From Sulfomarinibacter sp963733915 (GTDB lineage: Bacteria > Acidobacteriota > Thermoanaerobaculia > Thermoanaerobaculales > Sulfomarinibacteraceae), in the NCBI GenBank assembly GCA_963733915.1, contig CAVTEP010000011.1:1078238-1142237 (forward strand): a stretch of DNA of 64,000 nt, written 5' to 3'. How positions within the stretch are numbered: the first letter of the stretch is position 1; every line of letters begins with the position of its first letter. The notes below the pieces were generated by a model. It was not told where the DNA came from. It did not search any database and worked only from the letters and a program-made list of their open reading frames with translations. The translations under genes and the position numbers were made by a program. Positions 37,134 through 46,222 of the stretch are shown one piece after another.

Positions 37134-38747
37134 ATGGATTTTCATTACGGATGGCTCCTCAACCTGATCTGCTACCTGCCGCTGGCGGGCGCGCTCCTGA
37201 TGATGCTCTTCATCAACAAGGAGAACTCCACCGCGCTCAAAACCTGGGCGACGCTGGTGGCGGGCCTCGATTTCGCGATTTCGATCCCGCTCTGGTTTCT
37301 CTACAAACCGGGCGGCGCGGAGTTCCAGTTCGCGACGGCCAAGGAGTGGATCCCGTCGATCGGCGTCCAGTATCTCTTCGGGGTGGATGGCTTTGCGGTC
37401 CTGCTGATCCTGCTCACCACCCTGCTCGGCTTGATCGCGGTCTACAGCTCTTTCACCGCCATCACCGAGCGTCAGAAGGAGTACTACGTCTTCCTGTTGC
37501 TGCTGCAGACCGGCATGTTGGGCGTGTTCTGCTCGCTCGATTTCATCCTCTTCTACGTCTTCTGGGAGGTCATGCTGGTCCCCATGTACTTCCTGATCGG
37601 CGTCTGGGGCGGGCCGCGCCGGTTGTACGCCGCGATCAAGTTTTTCCTCTATACCCTGGTCGGCTCGGTGCTGATGCTGGTCGGCATCCTGACACTCTAT
37701 TTTTTCAATGCCGGCGGACTCGCGGCCATCGGTCTCGTGGGGCTGAACAACCCGGCGACATTCTCGGTGACCCAGTTCTACTCCATCGCGCCCGCGATCC
37801 CGGCGGGTGTCCAGTTCTGGGTGTTTCTCGCCTTCTTCGTGGGTTTTGCCATCAAGGTACCGATGTTCCCCTTCCACACCTGGTTGCCCGACGCCCACGT
37901 CGAGGCGCCGACCGCGGGCTCGGTGATCCTGGCCGCCGTCCTCCTGAAGATGGGGACTTACGGTTTCATTCGCTTCTCGTTGCCGATTCTGCCCGACGCC
38001 ACCGTCAAGGCGATGGGCTGGATCGGCGCGCTGTCGATCTTCGCCATCATCTATGGCGCCCTGGTGGCGATGGCTCAGAAGGACATGAAGAAGCTGGTCG
38101 CTTATTCCTCGGTCAGTCATATGGGCTTCGTCATGCTGGGGATGTTCGCGCTCAACGACGCCGGGCTCCGCGGCTCGATCCTGCAGATGCTCAACCACGG
38201 CGTGTCGACCGGTGCGCTCTTCTTGCTCGTCGGCATCGTCTACGAGCGGCGCCACAACCGGATGATCGCGGAGTACGGCGGGATCGCCAAGGTGATGCCG
38301 CTCTACGCCACTTTCTTTCTGATCATCACCATGTCGTCAATCGGGCTGCCGACCTTGAACGGCTTCATCGGTGAGTTCACGATCTTGATCGGCGTCTACA
38401 ACCACTCGTGGATGTGGGCGCTGTTTGCCGCCTCCGGCATCGTCCTTGGCGCGGCTTACATGTTGTGGCTCTATCAGAGGGTGTTCTTCGGTGAGTTGAC
38501 GAACGAGAAGAACAAGGACCTCAAGGACCTCGACCGCCGCGAGCAGTGGACGCTGATCCCGCTCATCGTCATCGCCTTCTGGATCGGCCTCTATCCGAAG
38601 CCGTTCTTCGACCGCATGGCGCCGACCGTGAATCAGGTGCTCGTGCGGGTGAAGGCGGCGGTGCCCGACTTCGAAAGCGGAGCGAATCACGTGGCCGCCA
38701 TTGCCGCCGTGCCCGCCGGCGAGGCGGCGGGGGAGCACGGGGAGTAG
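37134..38747 (+). CDS. nuoM: NADH-quinone oxidoreductase subunit M
   Basis: Antiporter-like pump subunit. 537 residues with FYVFWEVMLVPMYFLIGVWGG (conserved Glu), VGFAIKVPMFPFHTWLPDAHVEAPTAGSVILA (Lys and family signature), and AQKDMKKLVAYSSVSHMGF. ATG 37134 is chosen after GGGGACGACG; a TTG at 37122 is less likely. Confidence 0.96.
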   Translation: MDFHYGWLLNLICYLPLAGALLMMLFINKENSTALKTWATLVAGLDFAISIPLWFLYKPGGAEFQFATAKEWIPSIGVQYLFGVDGFAVLLILLTTLLGLIAVYSSFTAITERQKEYYVFLLLLQTGMLGVFCSLDFILFYVFWEVMLVPMYFLIGVWGGPRRLYAAIKFFLYTLVGSVLMLVGILTLYFFNAGGLAAIGLVGLNNPATFSVTQFYSIAPAIPAGVQFWVFLAFFVGFAIKVPMFPFHTWLPDAHVEAPTAGSVILAAVLLKMGTYGFIRFSLPILPDATVKAMGWIGALSIFAIIYGALVAMAQKDMKKLVAYSSVSHMGFVMLGMFALNDAGLRGSILQMLNHGVSTGALFLLVGIVYERRHNRMIAEYGGIAKVMPLYATFFLIITMSSIGLPTLNGFIGEFTILIGVYNHSWMWALFAASGIVLGAAYMLWLYQRVFFGELTNEKNKDLKDLDRREQWTLIPLIVIAFWIGLYPKPFFDRMAPTVNQVLVRVKAAVPDFESGANHVAAIAAVPAGEAAGEHGE

Positions 38748-38750
38748 CCG

Positions 38751-40214
38751 ATGTCCCTCGCACAGTTCATACCGTTCCTGCCCGAGATCTTCCTCGCCAC
38801 AGCGGGCTTCGTTGTGCTGCTGCTTGGTGTGTCGCTCGGCCGGCGCGCCGTCCGCACGCTTGCGTTGGCGGGCGTGGCCTCGCTCGCGATCACTGCGGCG
38901 CTGGTGTGGTTGGTGGGACGGCCGGTGAATGGACCCGTGCTGATTCTCGGTGACATGTTGGTCGTCGATCAGTTCGCGGTTTTTTTCAAGCTGCTGGTGG
39001 CTGCGGCCGGGGCGATCGCGATCTTCATGGCCGCAGGTTTTCTCGAACGGTCCGGTTACGGCGGCGGCGAGTACGTGTCGCTGGTTCTCTTTGCCACTCT
39101 CGGCACCTTCATCATGGCGTCCGGCGCCAACCTCGCCAGCCTCTACGTGGGGCTCGAGCTGATGGCGTTGTCGGTCTACGTCCTGGTCGGGTATTTCAAG
39201 CTCCAAATCAAGTCGAACGAGGCGGCGATCAAGTATTTCGTGCTCGGCGCCGCCTCATCGGCGGTGCTGCTGTACGGGATTTCGCTCATTTACGGTTCCC
39301 TCGGGACGCTTGACCTGCCAACCATACGGGGCTCGTTGATGACGGTGCCGACCGCCAACCCGATGCTGATGTTGGGCATCGTCATGGTCGGATTCGGCAT
39401 GCTCTTCAAGGTGGCGGCGGTGCCGTTCCACGTGTGGACGCCGGACGCCTACGAGGGCGCGCCGACGCCGGTCACCGCCTTCATTTCGGTGGCGCCCAAG
39501 GCCGGCGCTTTCGCCATGTTCATGCGTCTGTTCCTCGATGCCTTTGCCGGCGGGGTCGACCACTGGCGGGTGGTGATGTGGGTGGCGGCGGCGGCGACCA
39601 TGGTTTTCGGCAACATCGCAGCGCTGACCCAGGACAACGTCAAGCGGATGCTCGCCTACTCGTCGATCGCCCATGCCGGCTACGCCCTCATGGGTCTGGT
39701 GGCGGCCAACGAAATGGGCTCCTGGGCGTTGTTGATGTATATGTTGGTCTACGCCTTCATGAACCTCGGCGCCTTCGGCTTCGTCATTCTTCTCGAGTCG
39801 AAGGGATATGCGGGCGAAATGATCGGTGACTACGCCGGGCTTGCACGCCGGCACCCAGGGGCGGCCCTGGGGATGCTGGTTTTCATGCTCGCCCTGGCCG
39901 GCATCCCGCCGACCGCGGGATTCATGGGCAAGCTCTACCTCTTCGCGGCCGCCGTGGAGGGCGGGTACATCGTGTTGACGGTGATCGCGGTCATCATGTC
40001 GGCGGTCAGCCTCTACTACTACTTCCGGATCGTGGTGCAGATGTACATGCGGAGCGGCACCGAAGAAGACGCGACGCCGGCGGCGATGCTCCGCGACCGA
40101 TGGACGGAAGTCATGATCGGAGTCTGCGTGGTCGTGACCCTGGCGGTGGGTGTCTTCCCGGCGCCGGTGGTGGCGTGGGCCAAAACCGCGGCGGGCGCCC
40201 TGGGTGGGTTCTGA
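38751..40214 (+). CDS. nuoN: NADH-quinone oxidoreductase subunit N
   Basis: Antiporter-like pump subunit. 487 residues, about 14 helices, with YVGLELMALSVYVLVGYFKLQIKSNEAAIKYFVLGA, FKVAAVPFHVWTPDAYEGAPTPVTAFISVAPK, and QDNVKRMLAYSSIAHAGYALMGL. Last nuo gene; only 17 bases separate it from the first ATP synthase gene. Confidence 0.97.
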   Translation: MSLAQFIPFLPEIFLATAGFVVLLLGVSLGRRAVRTLALAGVASLAITAALVWLVGRPVNGPVLILGDMLVVDQFAVFFKLLVAAAGAIAIFMAAGFLERSGYGGGEYVSLVLFATLGTFIMASGANLASLYVGLELMALSVYVLVGYFKLQIKSNEAAIKYFVLGAASSAVLLYGISLIYGSLGTLDLPTIRGSLMTVPTANPMLMLGIVMVGFGMLFKVAAVPFHVWTPDAYEGAPTPVTAFISVAPKAGAFAMFMRLFLDAFAGGVDHWRVVMWVAAAATMVFGNIAALTQDNVKRMLAYSSIAHAGYALMGLVAANEMGSWALLMYMLVYAFMNLGAFGFVILLESKGYAGEMIGDYAGLARRHPGAALGMLVFMLALAGIPPTAGFMGKLYLFAAAVEGGYIVLTVIAVIMSAVSLYYYFRIVVQMYMRSGTEEDATPAAMLRDRWTEVMIGVCVVVTLAVGVFPAPVVAWAKTAAGALGGF

Positions 40215-40231
40215 GGACGAGTTGGTGAGGA

Positions 40232-40525
40232 ATGCGGGCGAGAAGAACTTCGGAGCTCCGCAGAGCGCGAATCTGGCTCGATGTATCGGTCATCGGTATC
40301 CAGTTTCCCGTCGCCATCGCCCTCGGTTTCTTCTTTGGCCGCTGGCTCGATAAATCCCTTGGCACCGCACCCTGGTTGACGGTCGTGTTCTCGCTTTTGG
40401 GCATCGCCGCGGGCTTCGTCAACCTGTTTCGCATTACCGCGCAGGCGGGGCGGGCGGAGGAGCAGATCGCAAAGCTCGAGGCGGCAGAGAAGGCCGCGGA
40501 CGATGGCAAGCCGAACGACCCGTGA
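40232..40525 (+). CDS. AtpZ/AtpI-like small membrane protein
   Basis: 97 residues: basic N terminus, two hydrophobic segments (VSVIGIQFPVAIALGFFFGRWLD, PWLTVVFSLLGIAAGFVNLFRI) and a charged tail. The first segment and GRWLD loop match the AtpZ/'F0F1-ATPase assembly' family encoded at the head of many atp operons. Overlaps the next gene by 23 bases. Confidence 0.8.
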   Translation: MRARRTSELRRARIWLDVSVIGIQFPVAIALGFFFGRWLDKSLGTAPWLTVVFSLLGIAAGFVNLFRITAQAGRAEEQIAKLEAAEKAADDGKPNDP

Positions 40526-40898
40526 CTCCGGGGATTTCTCGACCCGGCGAGTGGTGCGGACGGCCGCCGTGCTGGTCATTTTCGGTGCACTGGCCGAACT
40601 TGTGCTTTTTCGCACATGGATTGGGGCGATTTGCTTGACCGCGGCCGGACTGGTGGCTATGATCAATTTCCGGTGGCTGGAGGTGATCGTGCACCGGGTG
40701 GTTCAGCCTGATCGGCCACGGTTCGACCGCTGGACAGTGCTGAGGCTTCTCGGGCGCCTGACCCTGCTCGCCGCCGTTTTCGCGGCTTTTCTGGTCGTGC
40801 CGCGAATCGATCCGGTTGCGGTGGCGCTTGGTTTTTCGACCCTGGTGGTGGCGCTCGTTTTCGAGGGTCTTCGCGGGACGCGAGTTGGAGGAGGATGA
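40503..40898 (+). CDS. atpI: ATP synthase protein I-like (AtpI) membrane protein
   Basis: 131 residues with four hydrophobic segments and no strong motif. Assigned to the AtpI/UncI group by topology, by size and by position directly before atpB; AtpI assists c-ring assembly in characterised species. ATG within the previous gene; stop two bases before the atpB TTG. Confidence 0.7.
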   Translation: MASRTTRDSGDFSTRRVVRTAAVLVIFGALAELVLFRTWIGAICLTAAGLVAMINFRWLEVIVHRVVQPDRPRFDRWTVLRLLGRLTLLAAVFAAFLVVPRIDPVAVALGFSTLVVALVFEGLRGTRVGGG

Positions 40899-40899
40899 T

Positions 40900-41649
40900 T
40901 TGGAGCACCCAGTATCGTTTCTCTACGACCCGGTCAACAGGATCCTGATCGCTCTCTTTGGGGAATCGAGTCCTCGATATCAAGAACTCATGGGTCTCCA
41001 CAACGCCGGCTACTGGCTGCCCGACCACGTGGTCATGGCCATGCTGGTGGTGGTCCTGGTGGCCGCGGTGCTGATCCCCACCAGTCGCCGCCTTTCCCTC
41101 GACAGTCCGGGCAAGCTCCAGCAGGTCTTCGAGCTGCTCATCACCGGTCTCGAGGAGCTCATTGAGGACGTGGTCGGGCACGGCTTCGGCAAACGATTCC
41201 TGCCCTTCATCATGGGGCTTGCGGTTTTCATCTTCGTCGGCAACATTTTCGGATTGTTCTACTTCGTGCAGCCGCCGACGGCCAACCCCAACACGACCTT
41301 TGCATTGTCCATAACAGCCTTTCTTTTCTATAACTTCGTCGGTATCAGGGACAACGGCCTGTTCAAGTACCTGAAACACTTCGCGGGCCCGCTGCCGCTG
41401 CTGGCGCCGTTGATGGTCCCGATCGAAATCATTTCGCATCTGGCGCGGATCCTGTCGCTGGCACTGCGGCTTTTCGGCAACATCTTCGGTGAGCACACCG
41501 CCACCGGCATTTTCTTTGTCATGTTCCCCTTCGTCGTGCCCTGGCCGATGATGGGTCTCGGCATCTTCGGCGCCCTGTTGCAGGCCTTCATTTTCATCAT
41601 GCTCACGATGGCGTACCTCCAGGGGGCTGTCGGGGCAGAAGAGCATTAG
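40900..41649 (+). CDS. atpB: ATP synthase subunit a
   Basis: Stator channel subunit of F0. TTG start at 40900 after GGAGGAGGATGA, giving 249 residues. Five to six helices; LARILSLALRLFGNIFGEHTATGIFF (near nt 41445) holds the essential Arg of the ion path, and LLQAFIFIMLTMAYLQGAV is the conserved C-terminal helix. The upstream open frame is antisense-like shadow. Confidence 0.95.
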   Translation: MEHPVSFLYDPVNRILIALFGESSPRYQELMGLHNAGYWLPDHVVMAMLVVVLVAAVLIPTSRRLSLDSPGKLQQVFELLITGLEELIEDVVGHGFGKRFLPFIMGLAVFIFVGNIFGLFYFVQPPTANPNTTFALSITAFLFYNFVGIRDNGLFKYLKHFAGPLPLLAPLMVPIEIISHLARILSLALRLFGNIFGEHTATGIFFVMFPFVVPWPMMGLGIFGALLQAFIFIMLTMAYLQGAVGAEEH

Positions 41650-41686
41650 CAATGACTCGTGAAAAATCCCTTGAGGAGGTAACTAC

Positions 41687-42001
41687 ATGAATCGACGTCT
41701 TGCAGTTCTGGCAGTGGTTCTCGTGGCTCTGGCGGTGGCTTCGCCGGCGATGGCCCAGGAGCACGGTGCGGCGGATACCGGGAAGAACATCTTCCAGTAC
41801 TTGGGTGCTGCTTTCGCGATCGGCATCGCGGCCGCCTTCGGTTCGCTCGGTCAGGGCAGGGGCCTTGCCGCGGCGGTGGAGGCCATCGGCCGCAACCCGG
41901 GTGCGGTGGGACCGATCCGGATCACCATGATCATCGGTCTCGCGCTCATCGAGTCGCTGGTGATCTACGCGCTGATCATCGCGTTCCTGATCCTCGCCTG
42001 A
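41687..42001 (+). CDS. atpE: ATP synthase subunit c
   Basis: Rotor ring proteolipid. 104 residues: an N-terminal signal-like segment (LAVLAVVLVALAVASPAMAQ), then the two-helix hairpin with the polar loop GRNPGA. The ion-binding Glu is residue 89. Gln56, Ser90 and Tyr94 occupy the positions of the Na+ ligands in Na+-translocating rings (spacing Gln to Glu is 33). The F1 genes and subunit b are not in this cluster. Confidence 0.95.
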   Translation: MNRRLAVLAVVLVALAVASPAMAQEHGAADTGKNIFQYLGAAFAIGIAAAFGSLGQGRGLAAAVEAIGRNPGAVGPIRITMIIGLALIESLVIYALIIAFLILA

Positions 42002-42025
42002 TCGATCGCTCACAGTGACGACGGA

Positions 42026-42050
42026 GAGGGGCCCATCGGGCCCCTTTTTG
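42026..42050 (+). terminator. Terminator after atpE
   Basis: Stem AGGGGCCC/GGGCCCCT with a 3-base loop, then TTTTT. First clear terminator after the promoter before nuoA. Confidence 0.9.
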
Positions 42051-42135
42051 TATTTCTACGACCGCGTCTCGATATCCTCATCCGGTTTCTGAAATGCAAC
42101 ATCTTGGGTCCGAGCGCCGTATACGAAGTGGGACT

Positions 42136-42164
42136 TGACAGTGATGTTTCAGTCCTGTAGCATT
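42136..42164 (+). promoter_or_regulatory. Promoter of the ECF sigma factor gene
   Basis: TTGACA (42136-42141), 17-base spacer, TAGCAT (42159-42164). A GGAGGT site follows. This is a housekeeping-type promoter and not an obvious autoregulated ECF one. Confidence 0.75.
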
Positions 42165-42181
42165 TGCGCCTGGAGGTCACC

Positions 42182-42823
42182 GTGACACAGATGGCTGAAC
42201 CGAGAATGTGGGATTTCACCACCGGGAAGCTGCCGTACCGTGATCAGCTCTACAAGAGCGCGTTACGGATGACCCGTTCGGTGGAGGACGCCGAGGATTT
42301 GATTCAGGAGACCTACCTCAAGGCCTACAAGTACTACGCGCGATTCTCAGAGGGCACCAACTTCAAGGCCTGGCTCTTCAAGATCATGAAGAACACCTTC
42401 ATCAACTCGTACCGCAAGAAGAAGCTGCAGCCTCCCAAGGTGGATTTCGACGAGATCCAGGAAGGTCTCGAAGAGACCCTCATGGACCAGGCACATGCGT
42501 CGCTGACCGACCCCGAATCCTGGATGACGGGTGTGGAGATGGACCACGAGGTGCACGAAGCGCTGATCGGCCTCCCCCACGACTACAAGATGGTGGTCCT
42601 GCTGGCTGATCTTCAGGGCTTCGCCTACAAGGAGATCGCCGGGATTCTGGCGGTGCCGGTGGGCACGGTGATGTCACGCCTCTACCGGGGGCGCCGGATG
42701 CTCGAAAAAGCACTCTTGAGCTATGGCCGTCGTTACAACTATGTCCACACCCCGCCGGAGAAGCTCCGCGACACCAGGATCGATATCAACGAATTTTTTG
42801 ACGCGACAACCGCGGCCAACTGA
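42182..42823 (+). CDS. ECF-type RNA polymerase sigma factor
   Basis: Region 2 is YRDQLYKSALRMTRSVEDAEDLIQETYLKAYKYYARFSEGTNFKAWLFKIMKNTFINSYRKKK (seen in short blocks), and region 4 contains LPHDYKMVVLLADLQGFAYKEIAGILAVPVGTVMSRLYRGRRML, a helix-turn-helix. About 213 residues from the GTG near 42182, which follows GGAGGT; ATG 42191 is the alternative. The C-terminal extension (YNYVHTPPEKLRDTRIDINEFF) is unusual. No anti-sigma gene adjoins it. Confidence 0.93.
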   Translation: MTQMAEPRMWDFTTGKLPYRDQLYKSALRMTRSVEDAEDLIQETYLKAYKYYARFSEGTNFKAWLFKIMKNTFINSYRKKKLQPPKVDFDEIQEGLEETLMDQAHASLTDPESWMTGVEMDHEVHEALIGLPHDYKMVVLLADLQGFAYKEIAGILAVPVGTVMSRLYRGRRMLEKALLSYGRRYNYVHTPPEKLRDTRIDINEFFDATTAAN

Positions 42824-42849
42824 AACCGCCGAGCGGCCGCGGCCATGAC

Positions 42850-42892
42850 CCCGCCGGAAAGGGACCTCCTTCCCCCTTCCGGCGGCTTTTTT
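42850..42892 (+). terminator. Terminator after the sigma factor gene
   Basis: 9-bp perfect stem CCGCCGGAA/TTCCGGCGG with a C-rich loop, followed by C and six T. Confidence 0.9.
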
Positions 42893-42944
42893 CGAGCCAC
42901 CCTCTGGGTGGCTCTTCCGATTTCTGGTTTCACGTCGTGTGGGA

Positions 42945-43064
42945 GCCAGGAGCGTGCCTGGTACACACTTGGGCGCGAGGCGCCACTGATGGCCGACTGT
43001 GATCGAGGAGCGTGAATCATGAAAAGGGGCTGGGCCCAAGTGTGCTACCTGGCATCCTCCTGGC
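42945..43064. repeat. Imperfect 30-bp inverted repeat, 120 bp in total
   Basis: Left arm 42945-42974 begins GCCAGGAGCGTGCCTGG and ends CACACTTGGGC; right arm 43034-43064 is its complement with two single-base gaps and about three mismatches. About 60 bases lie between. It fills the 42893-43124 gap together with a short leader, with no gene. It resembles a small foldback element. Confidence 0.75.
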
Positions 43065-43124
43065 GGTTCTCGAGTCGGGCATAATGTGGACGGCGTGAAG
43101 CCCGAAATCGGAGAAGAGGAAAAG

Positions 43125-44141
43125 ATGAAGCAGGTATGGATTCCCAGGATCGGTGAACCCGAGGTGCTCGAGCTGCGCGAGGCGCCGGACCCGGAGCCGA
43201 AGCCCGGTGAGGTGAGAGTGCGGGTGAAGGCCGCGGGGATCAACTTCGCGGACATCCTGGCGCGGATGGGTCTCTACCCCGACTCGCCCAAGCTGCCGGC
43301 GGTGGTGGGCTACGAGGTGGCGGGTGTCGTCGACGGGGTGGGTGAGGGTGTTGGTGACGTCCGCGACGGCGATCGCGTGGCATGCACGACTCGATTCGGG
43401 GGATACTCCGACGTCGTGTGCGTACCCGAGGCAGCGGTCCGCGGAATCCCGGCCAACCTCGATTTCGCGGGCGCCGCGTCGATTCCCGTCAACTATCTGA
43501 CCGCGTGGCTGATGCTGGTCCGTCTCGGCAACGTCCGATCCGGTGATCGGGTGCTGGTCCATGCCTGCGCCGGCGGTGTCGGTCTGGCGGCGGTCCAGAT
43601 CTGCCGCCACTTCGGGGCCGAGGTCATCGGTACCGCATCGGCCGCCAAGCACGAGCGGCTGCGCGAGATGGGCGTGGCGGCGTGCATCGACTACCGCACC
43701 CAGGACTTCCAGATCGAGGTCAAGAAACTGACCGAGGGCCGCGGCGTCGACATCGCCCTCGACGCGGTCGGTGGCGAGTCCTTCCGCAAGAGCTACAAGA
43801 GCCTCGCCGATCTCGGCCGGCTGTTCATCTTCGGCGCCTCGAGCCTCGCTCCTGGCACCAAACGCTCGTGGATCTCCGCCCTCACCGGGTTGTCGAAGAT
43901 GGGCTCGTTCAAGCCTCTCCAGTTGATGAGGCACAACAAGGGTGTGTACGGGGTCAACCTCGGCCACCTCTGGCACCAGCGCGAGGAGCTGGCGGCGATG
44001 CTCTCAGAGATACTCGGCCGCTTTGCCGACGGCACCTTCACGCCGGTGGTCGACCGCAGCTTCCCGTTCGCCGAGGCCGCTGCGGCCCACCGCTACATCC
44101 AGGAGCGCAAGAACTTCGGAAAAGTGGTTCTGGTCCCGTAG
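43125..44141 (+). CDS. Zinc-independent quinone oxidoreductase/VAT-1-like medium-chain reductase
   Basis: 338 residues. N-terminal GroES-like domain (KAAGINFADILARMGLYPDSPKLPAVVGYEVAGVV), then the NAD(P) Rossmann domain with HACAGGVGLAAVQICRHFGAEVIGTA and AALDAVGG-type loop DIALDAVGGESF. The structural and catalytic zinc cysteines of alcohol dehydrogenases are missing, as in quinone oxidoreductase and VAT-1 proteins. ATG 43125 after AGAGGAAAAG. Confidence 0.88.
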   Translation: MKQVWIPRIGEPEVLELREAPDPEPKPGEVRVRVKAAGINFADILARMGLYPDSPKLPAVVGYEVAGVVDGVGEGVGDVRDGDRVACTTRFGGYSDVVCVPEAAVRGIPANLDFAGAASIPVNYLTAWLMLVRLGNVRSGDRVLVHACAGGVGLAAVQICRHFGAEVIGTASAAKHERLREMGVAACIDYRTQDFQIEVKKLTEGRGVDIALDAVGGESFRKSYKSLADLGRLFIFGASSLAPGTKRSWISALTGLSKMGSFKPLQLMRHNKGVYGVNLGHLWHQREELAAMLSEILGRFADGTFTPVVDRSFPFAEAAAAHRYIQERKNFGKVVLVP

Positions 44142-44252
44142 ACCCGGGGTGTCTCCGTGTTCCAATCGTTCTCAACGTTCAGACGTTACGAACGTTCAGC
44201 ACGACGCCCTCAGTACGGCTCAGTACGGGGGCCGCGACCGGCGGGCCTATGA

Positions 44253-44453
44253 TCACCAGCGCGGGCCGTAGTACCCGCCGCCGTACCCTCCGTAGCCGCC
44301 CCAGCCCGAGCCCCAGCCGGGCCCGTAGCCGCCGTAGCCCACGCCCACGTAAACCGTCGATGTTCCGGTGTAGCCGTCCGAGCTGCATGCGCTCCAGCTC
44401 AGGACCACGAGAACGGCAAGCACCGCGATCATCAGTCGAGAGAGCTTCTTCAT
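44253..44453 (-). CDS. Small Gly/Tyr-rich lipoprotein
   Basis: 66 residues: signal sequence MKKLSRLMIAVLAVLVVLSWSAC with a lipobox-like end (cysteine at 23), then a Gly/Tyr/Trp-rich tail (GYGGYGPGWGSGWGGYGGYGGGYYGPRW). Low-complexity tails of this sort occur in small surface lipoproteins. It overlaps the 3' end of the glyoxalase-like gene by four bases, so the two are probably co-transcribed. Confidence 0.7.
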   Translation of the reverse strand: MKKLSRLMIAVLAVLVVLSWSACSSDGYTGTSTVYVGVGYGGYGPGWGSGWGGYGGYGGGYYGPRW

Positions 44454-45320
44454 TTTGCGGCCTCCTCAGAGCTGCCGATCTGGTAGAGAAACAATACGGC
44501 ACCGGAGGGGTCCATGATCAACGCGACCGTCGCCTGGGCGGGGTGCTCAGTTTGGCTGAAGATCACCCTACCGCCAAGCCTCTTGACCTCGGCCAGAGTG
44601 GCCCCGAGATCATCGACCGCCACGTACGGGGCCCAACCCGGCTCTACTTTTTCGAGTTCCACCGGGATCTTGACGATACCGGCGCGGGGCTTTCCCTGAG
44701 AGGCGAGAACGTCGTACAGCTGGCCGCCGCGGTCGTCGCTCCTGTGTTCGACCCCGATGACTTCGGTGTAGAACGCGGCCGCGTCCTCGACGTCGTCTGT
44801 CCACAGCTCGGCCCAGACGAATGAGCCCGCGTCCCTCTCGCCCCCGATCGGTTTCTTGCCTGGCTCGATCAGCATGACCGGCGCCTTCTGGCGGTCGGCG
44901 ATGACCGCAAAGTGGCCGTAGTCACCGACCCGCTCGGCCTTCTCGTACACCCTGGCGTTGTTTTCGCCGGCGGATCGTAACGACTGCTCGAGGTCGTTGA
45001 CGGCCAGACCGACGAGCCAGACCGACTCCTCGGCCTCGCTGTTCTTCGGGTCCAGCGGGCTGATGCCGGCAATCACTCTACCCTTGTGATTGACCGAGAA
45101 GCCGCCGTCCTTTGCCTGCTCCATGTCCCAGCCGAAGAGGCCGGCATAGAATGCGCTGGCCGCGGGCGCGTCGTCGGTCAGGAGCACGGCACCGAGGAAG
45201 GTTCCCGGCGCGGGCGCTCCCCGTTGCGCGAAAGCCGGCTGCCGCAGCCACCGCCAAGGCGATGAGTACGGCGACCTGGACGACGATCGAAGGCCCCACG
45301 GTTCTCGGATTGATTTTCAT
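44450..45320 (-). pseudogene. Secreted two-domain VOC (glyoxalase-like) protein, +1 frameshift in the signal peptide
   Basis: Two VOC domains are clear: VLLTDDAPAASAFYAGLFGWDMEQ and VWAELWTDDVEDAAAFYTEVIG. The in-frame start (GTG 45187) would cut into the first strand. A second frame upstream encodes MKINPRTVGPSIVVQVAVLIALAVAAAA, a signal peptide. Removing one base at the CCGG near 45235-45238 joins them as ...AAAAFAQRGAPAPGTFLGAVLL with a textbook AFA/Q cleavage site. Total length minus one base is divisible by three (about 289 residues). Assembly error or recent mutation. Confidence 0.8.
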
Positions 45321-45404
45321 GTTCTTCCCTTCAGACTCTTGCGATGCCTCAATAGCAACCGCTCGGCGAAGTCTATCAATTCCCGGCGGCCGCCACGAAC
45401 GGCG

Positions 45405-46121
45405 TCACTCGTGGTCGGTGCCGATCCACGGTTTTACCTGGTCGCCCGCGAGCAGCCGCGTCGGTGTCAGCAGCCCGCCGGAGATGATGAGCTTGACGCC
45501 CTCCTCCACGCTGATGTCGAGGGCGGTGAGGTCCCGCTGCCTGCTGACCACGAGGTACCCGGAGGTCGGGTTGGGGGTGGTGGGCACAAAGACCATCGCC
45601 GTCGGCTCTTCGCCAAAGGCCGTCGCACCGCGGAAGTCCCGGGTCACGAAACCCATCGAACGGACGTTTTGGTTGGGAAACGGCAGCAGCACCACCCGCC
45701 GGAACTCGGCCGCGTCGTGCATCTGGATCGCCTCGGTGATCTGCCGCGCCCCTTGATATATGGGGCTCAGCAGCGGCACGCCGCGGATCCTTTTTTCGAA
45801 GTAATCAAGCAGACGCCCGCCGAGAACGTTGGTTGCTATGACGCCGAGGAGAAGGAGGATGAGCAGCGATACCACCGCTCCGACCCCGACCAACGGCTCG
45901 CCGACCAACCGCTCGGAGATCGGCCGGAACCACCGGTCCATGAGCCCGAAGATGAATCGGGCGAAAAAGATCGTGACCACCAGGGGGAACGCGACCATGA
46001 ACCCGACCAGCATCCGGGTCCGGATCCAGCGTCCGATGCCCTGCCGGTTCTCGCTGCGCCCGGCGAGGTCGCTCAGGCGTCTGAAGAACCCGCTTTCCTG
46101 GATTGGGTCGCGGCCTTCCAT
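45405..46121 (-). CDS. DUF502 family membrane protein
   Basis: 238 residues with two membrane segments (MLVGFMVAFPLVVTIFFARFIFGLMD and VGAVVSLLILLLLGVIATNVLGG), then a conserved soluble part: RGVPLLSPIYQGARQITEAI, VVLLPFPNQNVRSMGFVT, FVPTTPNPTSGYLVVS, EEGVKLIISGGL. This is the DUF502 signature, of unknown function. Divergent from purA. Confidence 0.92.
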   Translation of the reverse strand: MEGRDPIQESGFFRRLSDLAGRSENRQGIGRWIRTRMLVGFMVAFPLVVTIFFARFIFGLMDRWFRPISERLVGEPLVGVGAVVSLLILLLLGVIATNVLGGRLLDYFEKRIRGVPLLSPIYQGARQITEAIQMHDAAEFRRVVLLPFPNQNVRSMGFVTRDFRGATAFGEEPTAMVFVPTTPNPTSGYLVVSRQRDLTALDISVEEGVKLIISGGLLTPTRLLAGDQVKPWIGTDHE

Positions 46122-46176
46122 GGTCAGCGATTGTAACCCGGTTTGATAGCGGCATATGTCGAATACCTGTGTGGAC

Positions 46177-46205
46177 TTGGCGCTCGAGTGGGGGCGCGCT
46201 ATGAT
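46177..46205 (+). promoter_or_regulatory. Probable purA promoter
   Basis: TTGGCG (46177-46182), 17-base spacer, TATGAT (46200-46205), with GGAGG and the ATG soon after. The leader would be only about 10-15 bases. Confidence 0.6.
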
Positions 46206-46222
46206 GTGCGGCCGGAGGTTCG

